DNA from: Deltaproteobacteria bacterium
GTDB lineage: Bacteria; Desulfobacterota; Desulfobacteria; Desulfobacterales; Desulfatibacillaceae
DNA length: 64,000 bases
NCBI GenBank assembly: GCA_016235345.1
Contig: JACRLG010000028.1
Span: forward strand, 126,001-190,000
Direction of reading: 5' to 3'
A program made the translations under genes and the position numbers. This document shows, one piece after another, positions 35,801 to 43,539 of this stretch (the stretch's first letter is position 1; each line of letters begins with the position of its first letter). Below the pieces are notes generated by a model. It was not told the origin of the DNA, made no database searches, and worked only from the letters and a program-made list of their open reading frames with translations.

Positions 35801-35935
35801 AGCTACATAGACCCGGCCCGTTGCAAGGGCTGCGGCATGTGCGCCGCCGAATGCCCTGTTGGGGCCATCTCGGTGCAGAATTGCAGCACAGGGCAGATTG
35901 AGGCGAAAATGTCCGCACTTTTCAGAACCCCTTAA
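32897..35935 (+). CDS. hdrA: Tandem HdrA-like flavoprotein (two FAD modules)
   Basis: 1012 residues against about 650 in the methanogen protein. Module 1 (1-455): FAD fold VVGGGIAGIQASLDLADSG, NDCAMCMVSPKL, ferredoxin CVGCGLCAEKCP near 112, CGNCEKVC near 166, and FCSSVCCMASAKEA. Module 2 (460-1012) restarts with the HdrA N-terminal domain VGVVVCCCGTNIAGVVDVE, a second FAD fold LVVGGGLSGMTAALTLAGQG near 600, a second YCSRTCCTQAV, and a C-terminal two-cluster ferredoxin (CAACLTCVRTCP near 945, CKGCGMCAAECP near 975). HdrA is the flavin-based electron-bifurcating subunit; two flavin sites in one chain suggest a built-in HdrA pair. Neighbours hdrC, hdrB and mvhD complete the complex. Confidence 0.9.
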   Translation: MSETIKKDPTGAVMVVGGGIAGIQASLDLADSGYLVYLVERKSSIGGRMSQLDKTFPTNDCAMCMVSPKLIGVAGHPNIRILTLSELVGVTGTPGYFTATVKKHPRYVDESRCVGCGLCAEKCPSKVSDPYNQGLTKRRAIHLRYPQAVPLVYSIDAEHCLHLTKGKCGNCEKVCKQNAINFDQKEEVVDIPVGSVILAPGFDLFEAEKAGEYGYGRYENVITTMEFERCLSATGPTDGHITRPSDKTVPKKIAWIQCVGSRERLREGRAFCSSVCCMASAKEAVVAKSHHPEIEPTIFYMDLRAQGKGFDAYCERARETNGVKYVRSMISRVAQNPVTKDLILTHLDPATGKPVDESFNMVVLAVGMKPSAESAELASRLGIEVNEFGFAKTKPEAPLVTSKEGVYVCGAFAGPKDIPETVAEASGAAVRAMEPIAGVKGYEISTPAKPAERSLFGKKTRVGVVVCCCGTNIAGVVDVEAAAAYARTLPEVEAAEVMLFACSTDSKAAIKDMIVKNQLNRMVVASCSPKTHEELFRSTLVEAGLNPYLIEMANIRNQCSWVHAKDGAAATEKSKELIRMSVGRVKQLTPIEAKSVPVVHTALVVGGGLSGMTAALTLAGQGYVTHLVEKDEALGGRYKNSEPLADWDQARHVEDLISRVNAHQKVRVHTGSVVEKSTGQVGNFVSRIKTADGAEVIVKHGAGVIATGAVEAATTEYLFGKSDRVLTQTALSGRIKAGRASKGKGLTVMIQCVGSRNAERPYCSRTCCTQAVVNAIKLKESNPAGDVIVLYRDIRTFGFMELLYEKARKLGVVFIRHEAENPPEAFMEGGALKVRFTEPALGRRMTVAPDQLVLSTGLDPNPASKQISSVFKLTVDPQGFFLEAHPKLRPLDFTSDGLFLCGDAHGPKFPEESIAQALGAAGRAVTILSRDAITVGPVSEVDPELCAACLTCVRTCPYSIPAINEKGVSYIDPARCKGCGMCAAECPVGAISVQNCSTGQIEAKMSALFRTP

Positions 35936-35958
35936 AAACTCAGGGGAAAGTTTTTATC

Positions 35959-36405
35959 ATGACTGAACAGTTTGAACCGGAAATCGTGGTCTTCTGCTGC
36001 AACTACTGCTCCTACGCGGCGGCGGACCTTGCGGGATCCATAAGAATGGATTACCCGCCCAACATAAAGATAATCCACGTGCCATGTTCGGGCCGGGTGG
36101 ACGCCATAACGCTTCTGCACACCCTGGAGGCCGGAGCCGACGGAGTGTACGTAACCGGCTGCATGGAGGGCGACTGCCACTTCACCACCGGCAATTACAA
36201 GGCCAAAAAGCGCGTGGCATACGTGAAAAAGATAATCGCGGATGCCGGGATCGAGCCCGAACGCGTGCAGATGTTCAACATATCGGCCTCCGACGCGCCG
36301 CTTTTCGCCCAGGTGGCCAATGACATGACGGAAATCATCCGCAAGCTGGGGCCAAACCCGCTCAAGGCGGACAAGAAGAATAACCCGGCTGAAAAAGCCG
36401 CCTAG
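35959..36405 (+). CDS. mvhD: MvhD family iron-sulfur subunit
   Basis: 148 residues with all expected motifs: FCCNYCSYAAADLAG, VPCSGRVDAIT and GVYVTGCMEGDCHFTTGNYK. It is the normal Cys form of the subunit that links HdrA to an electron donor or acceptor; the corresponding residue is Sec in flxD. Placed 23 bp after hdrA and 15 bp before metV, which matches the HdrABC-MvhD-MetVF arrangement of acetogens. Confidence 0.92.
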   Translation: MTEQFEPEIVVFCCNYCSYAAADLAGSIRMDYPPNIKIIHVPCSGRVDAITLLHTLEAGADGVYVTGCMEGDCHFTTGNYKAKKRVAYVKKIIADAGIEPERVQMFNISASDAPLFAQVANDMTEIIRKLGPNPLKADKKNNPAEKAA

Positions 36406-36420
36406 GAAGGGAGCCATTTC

Positions 36421-37095
36421 ATGATAGTGGCGGAACACAAGCCCATCAGGGAGCTTCTGGCCCTTGTGGAGGGCTGCGACAAAATACTGATGGCGGGCTG
36501 CAAGGGCTGCGTTTCGGTCTGTAACGCCGGCGGCCAGAAGGAAGTGGCTATTTTGGCCTCTGCCCTTCGCATCGCGCGGAAAAAAGCGGGCAGGCCCATC
36601 GAGATCACCGAGCTTACCCTTGACCGCCAGTGCGAGCCGGAATTCATCGAGTGGCTGGAGGAGCCCATAAAGAAAAGCGGCGCGCAGGCTGTGATGTCCC
36701 TGGCGTGCAGCATCGGCCCCCAGTACATCGCGGAAGCCTATCCGGGGCTTATGGTGGTTCCCGGCCTCAACACCACCTTCATGGGCGGCACCGAAAAGCA
36801 CGGAATATGGGCCGAGTACTGCTCCTCCTGCGGAAACTGCGGGCTGGTCAATTTCGGCGGCCTCTGCCCCGTCACCCGCTGCGCCAAGGGCCTTTTGAAC
36901 GGCCCCTGCGGCGGCTCGGTGGATGGCACCTGCGAGGCCAACCCTGACACGCCCTGCATCTGGGACATGATCTACGAGCGCTTAAAGGGCCTTGGGCAGC
37001 TTGACCGCCTGGAAAAAGCAATCGGCCCCAAGGACTGGTCAACAAGCCTTTCGGGCGGCCCCCGGAAGATCGTGAGGGAGGACCTTACCCTGTGA
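36421..37095 (+). CDS. metV: Methylenetetrahydrofolate reductase-associated zinc protein MetV
   Basis: 224 residues. The N-terminal part (KILMAGCKGCVSVCNAGGQKE written in two pieces: GCKGCVSVC and AGGQKE) resembles MTHFR C-terminal-domain proteins, and the C-terminal cysteine array CSSCGNCGLVNFGGLCPVTR, AKGLLNGPCGG and CIWDMIYERL is diagnostic for MetV. It partners with MetF and connects it to Hdr/MvhD or ferredoxin in the reductive acetyl-CoA pathway or its reverse. Its stop overlaps the metF start by 4 nt. Confidence 0.88.
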   Translation: MIVAEHKPIRELLALVEGCDKILMAGCKGCVSVCNAGGQKEVAILASALRIARKKAGRPIEITELTLDRQCEPEFIEWLEEPIKKSGAQAVMSLACSIGPQYIAEAYPGLMVVPGLNTTFMGGTEKHGIWAEYCSSCGNCGLVNFGGLCPVTRCAKGLLNGPCGGSVDGTCEANPDTPCIWDMIYERLKGLGQLDRLEKAIGPKDWSTSLSGGPRKIVREDLTL

Positions 37096-37892
37096 GCACA
37101 TCAAGCCGTCTGAATGATACCCTGGCGGGCGGAGGCTTCGCTGTCCTTGCCTTGGCCCCTTCCGTGTGCGGAGTCGATCTTGCGCCCGTGAAAAACTTCG
37201 CCGCCTCGGTAAAAGGCAAGGTCACCGCCGTAATCGCCCCGGATAACGCGGGGGCTGCGGTTTCCGCCTCGGCCCTGGCGGTTTCCCGCACCCTTTTGTA
37301 CGCCGACGTGGAGCCGGTGATGTGCATGGCAACCCGCGACCGCAACCGCATGGCCCTGTGCGCCGATCTTCTGGGAGCCGGAGCCCTTGGAATCGTGAAC
37401 ATCTTCGTGACCAACGGCGTTCACCCGAACATCGGTTCCATGCCGCAGTCGATGCGGGTTTACGATGTGGACGCAGTGCTGATGCTTGCCATAGCCAACA
37501 AAATAATGGCCGAAAAGGCCCTGCCCAACGGAGAGGCCGTGACCGGTGAGCCCAATTTTTTCCTGGGCGCGACCGCCAACCCCTTTGTTAAATCGGCGGA
37601 GCTTCATCTTTCGGTGCTAAAAAAGAAGGCTGCGGCGGGTGCCAAGTATTTCATCACCTCGCCTGTTTACGATGTCGCGGCTTTTTCCTCCTGGATGGAC
37701 GGCATCAAAAAGGCGGGAATCGCCGACAAGTGCGCCGTAATCGCGGGCGTTCCCCTTTCCAAAGAAAAGTACGGGGACGAGGCCGTGGCCAAATGCCGCG
37801 AAACCATCGCCGCCGTCAAAAACGTGCCCGGTTGCCGTGGAGTGGCCATAATGGCCCCTGGCTATGAGGAAATGACTGCCCAGGTTTTATAG
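37092..37892 (+). CDS. metF: Methylenetetrahydrofolate reductase
   Basis: 266 residues, the short bacterial MetF barrel. It interconverts 5,10-methylene- and 5-methyl-tetrahydrofolate. Visible features: MCMATRDRNRMALCADLLGA, IVNIFVTNGVHP, FFLGATANPF, KYFITSPVYDVAAFSSWMD and GVAIMAPGYEEM. It starts at a GTG overlapping metV, so translation is coupled. As the last gene of the operon it is followed by a terminator-like hairpin. With HdrABC and MvhD upstream, NAD(P)H is probably not the only redox partner (inference). Confidence 0.9.
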   Translation: MSTSSRLNDTLAGGGFAVLALAPSVCGVDLAPVKNFAASVKGKVTAVIAPDNAGAAVSASALAVSRTLLYADVEPVMCMATRDRNRMALCADLLGAGALGIVNIFVTNGVHPNIGSMPQSMRVYDVDAVLMLAIANKIMAEKALPNGEAVTGEPNFFLGATANPFVKSAELHLSVLKKKAAAGAKYFITSPVYDVAAFSSWMDGIKKAGIADKCAVIAGVPLSKEKYGDEAVAKCRETIAAVKNVPGCRGVAIMAPGYEEMTAQVL

Positions 37893-37919
37893 TACGCTGA
37901 TTCAAGGATGACCGGCAGG

Positions 37920-37951
37920 GGGGAGCGGGGCTGAGGCCTTTCTCCCCTTTT
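37920..37951 (+). terminator. Possible intrinsic terminator after metF
   Basis: GGGGAG (37920-37925) pairs with CTCCCC (37942-37947), followed by four T's. It lies between convergent genes. Confidence 0.45.
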
Positions 37952-37964
37952 CCGTTCCAAGCCT

Positions 37965-39281
37965 TCAGGATGGCCCCAAAAGCCTTTCCAGGAGCACCAG
38001 GGGATGCAGCACACCTGTCTTTCCGGCCCTTTTCAGCCTGTAAACCCCCTCGGTGAATTGCAAAAGGCAGCCGGTGCAGCCGGTGACGACAAAATCCGGG
38101 GCCGCATCCATCACCTTTTTTCCGTAGGGTTCAAAAATCTCCATGGAAAGATCGTGGTGCTTCGCGTTGAAGCTCCCCCCGTGGCCGCAGCAGGAGGCGG
38201 GGACGCCCTCGCTCACCAGCTCGATGGAAGGCATCCCGGCAAGGAGCCTTCGGGGGCTGTCGTCCGCCCCGGCTCCGAAGCGCAGGTGGCAGGGCGCGTG
38301 ATAGTGGACCCTTAACTGCGGCCCCTTGGTGGCCGAAAGCCGGGCGGCGATGTCGGTTTCGGAGTGGAGGAAGCGGAGGGCGTCCCGGTGGAGCCGGGCG
38401 AGCTCCAGCGCTTTGCCGTAAAGGGGATCGTCCGGGCCGATGAGGTCGGGCCAGGAAAGCACCTGGTGGCCGCAGGAGGCGCACACCGTCAACAGGGCCT
38501 TTATGTCCATGCCGGAAAAGGCCTCCACGTTCTGGCGTGCAAGAAGGCGCGCGGTCTCGTAATCCCCGGAGGCCAGGGCCGGAAGCCCGCAGCAGCCCTG
38601 GGTGCGGGGGGCCAGGATATTGTGGCCCGTAAGCCCCCCCAGGCGTGACAGGGCAAAGGAGGCGTCAGTAAATATGTGGTTGGCCCCGCATCCCACAAAA
38701 AAGCCGACGTTTTTCGCATCGGGCGAAAAAACCGCCCCCACGGGCGGCGAATCCAGAAAGGAGCGGGCGGCCAGGGCGGGTATCACGTCCCGGCCCGCAA
38801 GGACCGAGGCCGGAAAGCGGAGGAAAAGCCCGCTGGTGTCTGCTATCCTGCCTGAAACCAGGGCTGCGGCCAGCCTGCCGCCCTTTCGGAGGATTTCGCC
38901 CGCAAGGTCGCCCCTGGTGAGCGCCGCAAGCTCCAGCCTGGCCTTTAGCGAGGCCCCGCCTTCGGCGAATTTTCGCCTGCGAGCCCCGATGAACTCTCCC
39001 ACAGTGTCGACCCTGGCCGCGCACACATCCGAGCATGCCCCGCACAAAAGGCACCTGTAAAGCGCATCGCCCGGCACTTCAACCGGGCTTTCGCCGTGAT
39101 CCTTCGCCCAGCGCAGAAGGGCCAGCCTGCCGCGCGCCACATCGGCCTCCCGAAGCGTTGCGCCGTAAACCGGGCACACGCTCATGCACTGGCCGCAGCG
39201 CACGCATCCGGGCGAGCCCGGCGAGTCCCCGCCGTCTTTTTCGGTTTCCGTCATTTTTTTGATCATGCCTTTTTCGAGCAT
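37965..39281 (-). CDS. GlcF/LutA-like (Fe-S)-binding oxidoreductase subunit
   Basis: 438 residues. N-terminal ferredoxin pair CVRCGQCMSVCPVYG and CLLCGACSDVCAARVDT, then two CCG domains (GCGANHIFTDA to TQGCCGLPALASGDYETA; HYHAPCHLRF to ASCCGHGGSFNAKHHD and GCTGCLLQF). This is the glycolate oxidase iron-sulfur subunit type, which feeds electrons from a partner flavoprotein to the quinone pool or to an Hdr-like carrier. No FAD-linked oxidase (GlcD type) is adjacent, so the substrate is unknown. AAGGA upstream supports the ATG at 39281; a start at 39320 would lack a ribosome site. Confidence 0.85.
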   Translation of the reverse strand: MLEKGMIKKMTETEKDGGDSPGSPGCVRCGQCMSVCPVYGATLREADVARGRLALLRWAKDHGESPVEVPGDALYRCLLCGACSDVCAARVDTVGEFIGARRRKFAEGGASLKARLELAALTRGDLAGEILRKGGRLAAALVSGRIADTSGLFLRFPASVLAGRDVIPALAARSFLDSPPVGAVFSPDAKNVGFFVGCGANHIFTDASFALSRLGGLTGHNILAPRTQGCCGLPALASGDYETARLLARQNVEAFSGMDIKALLTVCASCGHQVLSWPDLIGPDDPLYGKALELARLHRDALRFLHSETDIAARLSATKGPQLRVHYHAPCHLRFGAGADDSPRRLLAGMPSIELVSEGVPASCCGHGGSFNAKHHDLSMEIFEPYGKKVMDAAPDFVVTGCTGCLLQFTEGVYRLKRAGKTGVLHPLVLLERLLGPS

Positions 39282-39411
39282 CACGAAATCCTTGTAATCC
39301 CATCCACAAGCGAAAGGCAAGGACCACGGCCCGGAAAACCGGCGGGCATGAAATTTCGGAAGCCTTCAATCGGTCAATTCATCCCGATCTCTTATAAAAT
39401 GATGTTCTTTC

Positions 39412-39440
39412 TTGACAAGGCAGCCCTTTATGGAATATCA
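39412..39440 (+). promoter_or_regulatory. Possible promoter of rpmF
   Basis: TTGACA at 39412-39417, 17 bp spacer, ATATCA at 39435-39440. The -10 match is modest. Confidence 0.4.
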
Positions 39441-39577
39441 AATTTCGCTTGCAGGGCCTTCGGCCTGCTTTGACAAAAAAACTTACGGAACCATAAAACA
39501 AGTCCGGCAAACATCCGATAACGGCCAGCGCGGCCCTTTTACGGGTTTTAAGGCCGGGCCGCACAAGGAGTATTGAA

Positions 39578-39757
39578 ATGCCTCTTCCAAAGCACCGGCA
39601 CTCCCGGCAGAGACGCGACAAAAGGCGCACCCACGACAAGCTCGAAGCGCCCATGATCGTAGTGTGCCCCCAGTGCAAGGCACCCAAGCTGCCCCATCAC
39701 ATCTGCCCCAACTGCGGAACCTACAAGGGCAGAAGCGTGGTTGAGACAAAGGAATGA
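39578..39757 (+). CDS. rpmF: Large ribosomal subunit protein bL32
   Basis: 59 residues: the start MPLPKHRHSRQRRDKRRTHD, then two zinc-binding CxxC pairs, CPQC and CPNC, in the VCPQCKAPKLPHHICPNCG core. It is therefore the zinc-binding form of L32. AAGGAG at 39565-39570 lies well placed before the ATG. rpmF usually opens the plsX-fabH-fabG-acpP fatty acid cluster; here it is followed by a hairpin and a gene-free stretch before fabG. Confidence 0.95.
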   Translation: MPLPKHRHSRQRRDKRRTHDKLEAPMIVVCPQCKAPKLPHHICPNCGTYKGRSVVETKE

Positions 39758-40139
39758 TCTCCGGGCCGGACCCCGGCATGGGGTCCGGCCCTCATTCTTG
39801 CGGCGCATCCTCTTTCGTCCGGGGCTGCGCCGAAAATTTCAGGCCCCACCCGCCGCCCCACCAAGCGCGGGGACTCAGGGGGCGTCAGCGAAAACCGGCA
39901 GGTTCCGACGCCCTCGGCCACGGCCCTTTCCCGGCCCCCACTTTACCCGGCCATGGCCGCGCACCCGCCCCGTGAGGCTTAAAACCGCCGGACGGAGATA
40001 ACGGCATGTCGGTCCCCCAATCCCCAGGTTTTCCGCTTACCCAAGAATCCGAAACAAGCCCCGAAGCCCCGGCCTTTCCTTGCGAACGTGGCGCGGCAAA
40101 GGCCCTTTTGCGCCCTGTCGCCGAAAGCGGGGCCGCCTG
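39758..40139. other. Gene-free stretch between rpmF and fabG
   Basis: About 380 bp, GC-rich, beginning with the hairpin at 39763-39791. I see no convincing coding sequence on either strand. plsX, fabH and fabD, often found here, are absent. Confidence 0.6.
39763..39791 (+). terminator. Perfect 12-bp hairpin after rpmF
   Basis: GGGCCGGACCCC and GGGGTCCGGCCC with a 5-nt loop, 5 bp after the rpmF stop codon. No clear T-run, so it may protect the mRNA end or act with Rho. Confidence 0.55.
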
Positions 40140-40871
40140 ATGGAAGAAACCCCCACGGCGGTGGTGTCCGGCGGATCGCGCGGAATCGGAAGGGCCATCG
40201 TCATCCGGCTCGCATCCCAGGGATACAGGGTCTTTTTCAACCACTTCGACCCGGACGACGGATTCTGCCGCCAGACCGAGGAGGCCGCCCCCGGCTCCAG
40301 GGGCTTTAGGGTCAACGTGGCGGATTCCGCAAAGGTTGCGGAATTCTTCGACACGGTGGTAAAAGAAGCCGGACGCTGCGACGTGTGCGTGAATAACGCC
40401 GGTATCACCCGCGACGGCTTTCTGCTCCGCATGAAGGAAGCCGACTGGGACGATGTGATTGCAGTGAACCTGAAAGGCGTTTTCAACTGCCTGAAACACG
40501 TCGGCAAAATAATGATGAAGCAGAAATCCGGCTCCATCGTTAACATCGCCTCGGTGGTGGGCCTTACGGGCAACGCGGGCCAGGCCAACTACTCGGCCTC
40601 CAAGGCGGGCGTCATCGGCCTCACCAAGAGCGCGGCCAGGGAGCTTGCCGGATGGAACATAAGGGTCAACGCCGTGGCCCCCGGCTTCATCGAAACCGAC
40701 ATGACGGCGGTGCTTCCGGACAAGGTGAAGGACCAGTTCATCTCCCAGACCCCGGCAAAACGCATGGGGACGGCGGAGGAAGTGGCCGACGCGGTGATGT
40801 TCCTGGCAGGCGATCAGGCGTCCTTCATCACGGGCCACATTTTGAGTGTCAACGGCGGCCTTTATATGTGA
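40140..40871 (+). CDS. fabG: 3-oxoacyl-[acyl-carrier-protein] reductase (SDR family)
   Basis: NADPH-dependent reduction step of fatty acid elongation. 243 residues. Cofactor motif SGGSRGIGRAI near residue 10, NNAGITRDGFLLRM, catalytic Ser in IVNIASVVG, YSASKAG with the Tyr-Lys pair, and PGFIETDMT. The ATG at 40140 gives the standard FabG N-terminus but has a poor ribosome site. acpP follows 68 bp downstream, which supports the fatty-acid role over other SDR enzymes. Confidence 0.9.
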   Translation: MEETPTAVVSGGSRGIGRAIVIRLASQGYRVFFNHFDPDDGFCRQTEEAAPGSRGFRVNVADSAKVAEFFDTVVKEAGRCDVCVNNAGITRDGFLLRMKEADWDDVIAVNLKGVFNCLKHVGKIMMKQKSGSIVNIASVVGLTGNAGQANYSASKAGVIGLTKSAARELAGWNIRVNAVAPGFIETDMTAVLPDKVKDQFISQTPAKRMGTAEEVADAVMFLAGDQASFITGHILSVNGGLYM

Positions 40872-40939
40872 ATGACAACGGAGGCTTTCACCGGGCGGGA
40901 AGAAGCCGGGAAGCGCTCCGACAAAAGAGAGGAAAGTAA

Positions 40940-41170
40940 ATGTCCATCGAGGAAAGAGTCAAAAAAATCATCGTCGAAAAACTCAAGGTGGAGCCCGACG
41001 AGGTGGTGCCCCACGCCAAGTTCATCGAAGATTTGAAGCTGGATTCCCTGCATTTGATCGAGCTCATCATGACCATGGAGGAGGAGTTCGAGATGGAGAT
41101 ATCCGATTCCGACGCGGAAAAAATCAAGTGCGTCCAGGACGCCGTGGATTACATAAGAAATCACGCCTAA
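40940..41170 (+). CDS. acpP: Acyl carrier protein
   Basis: 76 residues, acidic. Carries acyl chains on a 4'-phosphopantetheine attached to the Ser of [19 protein letters not shown] (Ser36). The usual motif is GADSLD; here it is LKLDSLH, an unusual variant, and the sequence ends with a typical VQDAVDYI helix. AGAGGAAAG lies upstream. It sits directly after fabG. Because of the variant motif it may be a specialised ACP, but its position suits the housekeeping one. Confidence 0.9.
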   Translation: MSIEERVKKIIVEKLKVEPDEVVPHAKFIEDLKLDSLHLIELIMTMEEEFEMEISDSDAEKIKCVQDAVDYIRNHA

Positions 41171-41302
41171 AACCGTTCGGCCCTCCAAGCGGAATCATGC
41201 CCGAAAGGCTGTGCAAGGCCACAAGGCTTTTCCCGTATGCGGTCCGAGCCGTTGAACAATGATCACTGGGGCCTCTCGCCCCGCCCGAAAAGGAAGAAAC
41301 CC

Positions 41303-42553
41303 GTGGACCTGGAAATCATCGGAAAGGCCGATCCCGAAATCGCAAAAGCCTTGGCTCTTGAGCTTGACCGCCAGAAATACACCCTGGAGCTCATCGCCTC
41401 GGAAAACATAGCGTCCCGCGCGGTCATGGAAGCCCAGGGAAGCGTGATGACCAACAAGTACGCCGAAGGCTACCCGGAAAAACGGTACTACGGCGGCTGC
41501 GAATACGTGGACGTGGCGGAAAAGCTCGCCATCGAACGGGCTTGCAGGCTTTTTTCGGTGGATTTCGCCAACGTGCAGCCCCATTCGGGCTCCCAGGCCA
41601 ACATGGCTGTGTATTTCGCCATGCTTGAGCCCGGAGACACGGTTCTCGGAATGAACCTCGCCCACGGAGGCCACCTCACCCACGGAAGCCCGGTGTCCTT
41701 TTCTGGCCGGATATACAATTTCGCCCACTACGGGGTGAAAAAGGAAACCGGGACCATAGATTTCGACCAGTTGGAAGCCCTGGCAAAAGAGCACAGGCCC
41801 AAGCTCATCGTGGCCGGAGCCAGCGCCTACCCGCGCACCCTCAATTTTCCCGAATTTTCCCGCATCGCAAAAAGCGTGGGCGCGAAATTCATGGTGGACA
41901 TGGCCCACATAGCCGGGCTCGTGGCCGCCGGGGTCCACCCTTCCCCCTTCCCCCACGCCGACGTGGTGACATCCACCACCCACAAGACCCTTCGCGGGCC
42001 TCGCGGCGGGCTCATCCTAACCCAGGATGCGGCCCTTGCCAAGAAGCTCGACAGCCAGATCTTCCCCGGAATCCAGGGCGGGCCCCTCATGCATGTCATC
42101 GCCGCCAAGGCCGTGGCCTTTGCCGAGGCGCTCACCCCCGAATTCAACCGCTACCAACAGCAGGTGGTGAAAAACGCCGCAACCCTGGCGGCCCGGCTTT
42201 CCTCCCACGGCCTTGCCCTGGTTTCGGGCGGCACGGACAACCACATGATGCTGGTTGACTTAAGAAGCATAGGCGTCACAGGGAAAACCGCCCAGGCGGC
42301 CCTTGAGCTTGCCGGAATCACCGTGAACAAGAACGCGGTGCCCTTTGACACCGAAAAGCCCACCATAACGTCGGGCATCCGGGTGGGAAGCCCTGCTGTG
42401 ACCAGCAGGGGAATGAAGGAGCCCGAAATGGAGATCATCGCCGATCTCATAGTAAGGGTCCTCAAGAGCCCCGAAGACGCGGAGCTCGCGGCAACCGTGC
42501 GGGCCAGGGTGAAGGAGCTGTGCACGGCCTTTCCCATCTACCAGGGCATGTGA
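41303..42553 (+). CDS. glyA: Serine hydroxymethyltransferase
   Basis: PLP enzyme that interconverts serine plus tetrahydrofolate with glycine plus methylene-tetrahydrofolate, the substrate of MetF. 416 residues from the GTG at 41303 (AAGGAAG 7 nt upstream); an in-frame ATG at 41237 would add 22 residues not typical of the family. Motifs: [59 protein letters not shown] and the PLP lysine in [14 protein letters not shown]. Confidence 0.94.
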   Translation: MDLEIIGKADPEIAKALALELDRQKYTLELIASENIASRAVMEAQGSVMTNKYAEGYPEKRYYGGCEYVDVAEKLAIERACRLFSVDFANVQPHSGSQANMAVYFAMLEPGDTVLGMNLAHGGHLTHGSPVSFSGRIYNFAHYGVKKETGTIDFDQLEALAKEHRPKLIVAGASAYPRTLNFPEFSRIAKSVGAKFMVDMAHIAGLVAAGVHPSPFPHADVVTSTTHKTLRGPRGGLILTQDAALAKKLDSQIFPGIQGGPLMHVIAAKAVAFAEALTPEFNRYQQQVVKNAATLAARLSSHGLALVSGGTDNHMMLVDLRSIGVTGKTAQAALELAGITVNKNAVPFDTEKPTITSGIRVGSPAVTSRGMKEPEMEIIADLIVRVLKSPEDAELAATVRARVKELCTAFPIYQGM

Positions 42554-42565
42554 CGGGCGGCCTTT

Positions 42566-43069
42566 ATGGTTAAAGCGGCCCTGGGATACGGCTCCAAGAT
42601 CGGGGAGCGCGAGGAGAACCTGAAAAGGGGCCTGGCCCTTCTGGAAGAGGGCGGCCTTGTCAGGGTGCTTGCGGTGTCCCCCCTTTATTTCACCAAGCCC
42701 GTGGATTACGAGGACCAGGACTGGTTCGTGAACGGCGCGGCGGTGGTTGAGACTTCTCTTTCCCCACGCGAGCTTCTGGGGCTTCTGAAATCCGTGGAAA
42801 CAAGGGTGGGGCGCACTAAAGGCGGGGTGCGTTTCGGCCCAAGGGTGCTCGACATGGACATCCTTCTGTACGGGGATGAAACGGTGAGGGAGGACGACCT
42901 TGAAATCCCCCACCCGCGCATGGACAAAAGGCGTTTCGTTCTGGCCCCCCTTTGTGATATAGTGCCGGACTGGGTTCATCCCCTAAGGGGCATCACGGTT
43001 CGCGGCCTTCTGGACGCCCTTGGAGAAAACCCGGGCGACGTGGTCCCCTTGGGAAATGGTCCATCTTAG
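42566..43069 (+). CDS. folK: 2-amino-4-hydroxy-6-hydroxymethyldihydropteridine diphosphokinase
   Basis: Transfers pyrophosphate to the pterin alcohol in folate synthesis. 167 residues. ALGYGSKIGEREENL at the N-terminus, SPLYFTKPVDYEDQDWFVNG, and the signature GPRVLDMDILLYGD with the magnesium-binding Asp pair, then IPHPRMDKRRFVLAPL. It lies 12 bp after glyA, also a folate enzyme. A 162-bp palindromic element begins at its stop codon. Confidence 0.94.
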   Translation: MVKAALGYGSKIGEREENLKRGLALLEEGGLVRVLAVSPLYFTKPVDYEDQDWFVNGAAVVETSLSPRELLGLLKSVETRVGRTKGGVRFGPRVLDMDILLYGDETVREDDLEIPHPRMDKRRFVLAPLCDIVPDWVHPLRGITVRGLLDALGENPGDVVPLGNGPS

Positions 43070-43230
43070 GGGCTGTTTCCAAAAAAACTTTTACAGCCGG
43101 TTGCGTCTTCATCCCTTCCGACTGTGTTGCGCTCCTTGCGGAATAGCTGGCTATTACTCAGTCGCGCGCCTTGTCGGAAGGGCGAATAAGCAACCTTACG
43201 TGTGACAAATTTTTTTCGGAAACAGCCCCT
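43069..43230. repeat. 162-bp MITE-like palindromic element (copy K)
   Basis: Terminal inverted repeats AGGGGCTGTTTCCAAAAAAA and its near-perfect complement, and inner arms CCCTTCCGAC/GTCGGAAGGG. It lies snugly between the folK stop and the next start codon. Different in sequence from the modular repeats. Confidence 0.8.
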
Positions 43231-43232
43231 AA

Positions 43233-43490
43233 ATGATAAGACTTCTTCTTGTCGGAGCCGCCTTCTACTTTCTGTACAAGCTCTTGAAGGAGGCGGTGAA
43301 TCCGGGCCCCGGCCCATCCATTCCCCGCACCCGTAACCAGCCGGACGCCATTGACGACGTTATGGTGAAGGACCCTCAGTGCCAGGTCTATTTCCCCCTA
43401 AGGGAAGGGGTCCCGGCCACGGTGGACGGGAAGACCGAGTATTTCTGTTCAACGGAGTGCCGGGACAAGTACCTTTCCGGTCGCGGCTGA
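43233..43490 (+). CDS. Small PP0621-like / YHS-type cysteine protein
   Basis: 85 residues. An N-terminal membrane helix (IRLLLVGAAFYFLYKLL), a linker rich in Pro, and a C-terminal metal-binding-like motif DPQCQVYFP...EYFCSTECRDKYLS, as in PP0621 and YHS-related proteins. Likely a small membrane-anchored metal-binding protein; function not known. The ATG lies only 2 bp after the palindromic element, which must supply its ribosome site. Confidence 0.75.
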   Translation: MIRLLLVGAAFYFLYKLLKEAVNPGPGPSIPRTRNQPDAIDDVMVKDPQCQVYFPLREGVPATVDGKTEYFCSTECRDKYLSGRG

Positions 43491-43539
43491 TTCGGAGCTT
43501 ATCCGTAACTAAGCTCTTACTTTCCCCCCCCTTGCGGCC

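Noticed and set aside
39741-40001. Arg/Pro-rich open frame after rpmF
   Set aside because: It overlaps the end of rpmF and the hairpin, has no ribosome site, and its composition is that of a random GC-rich frame.
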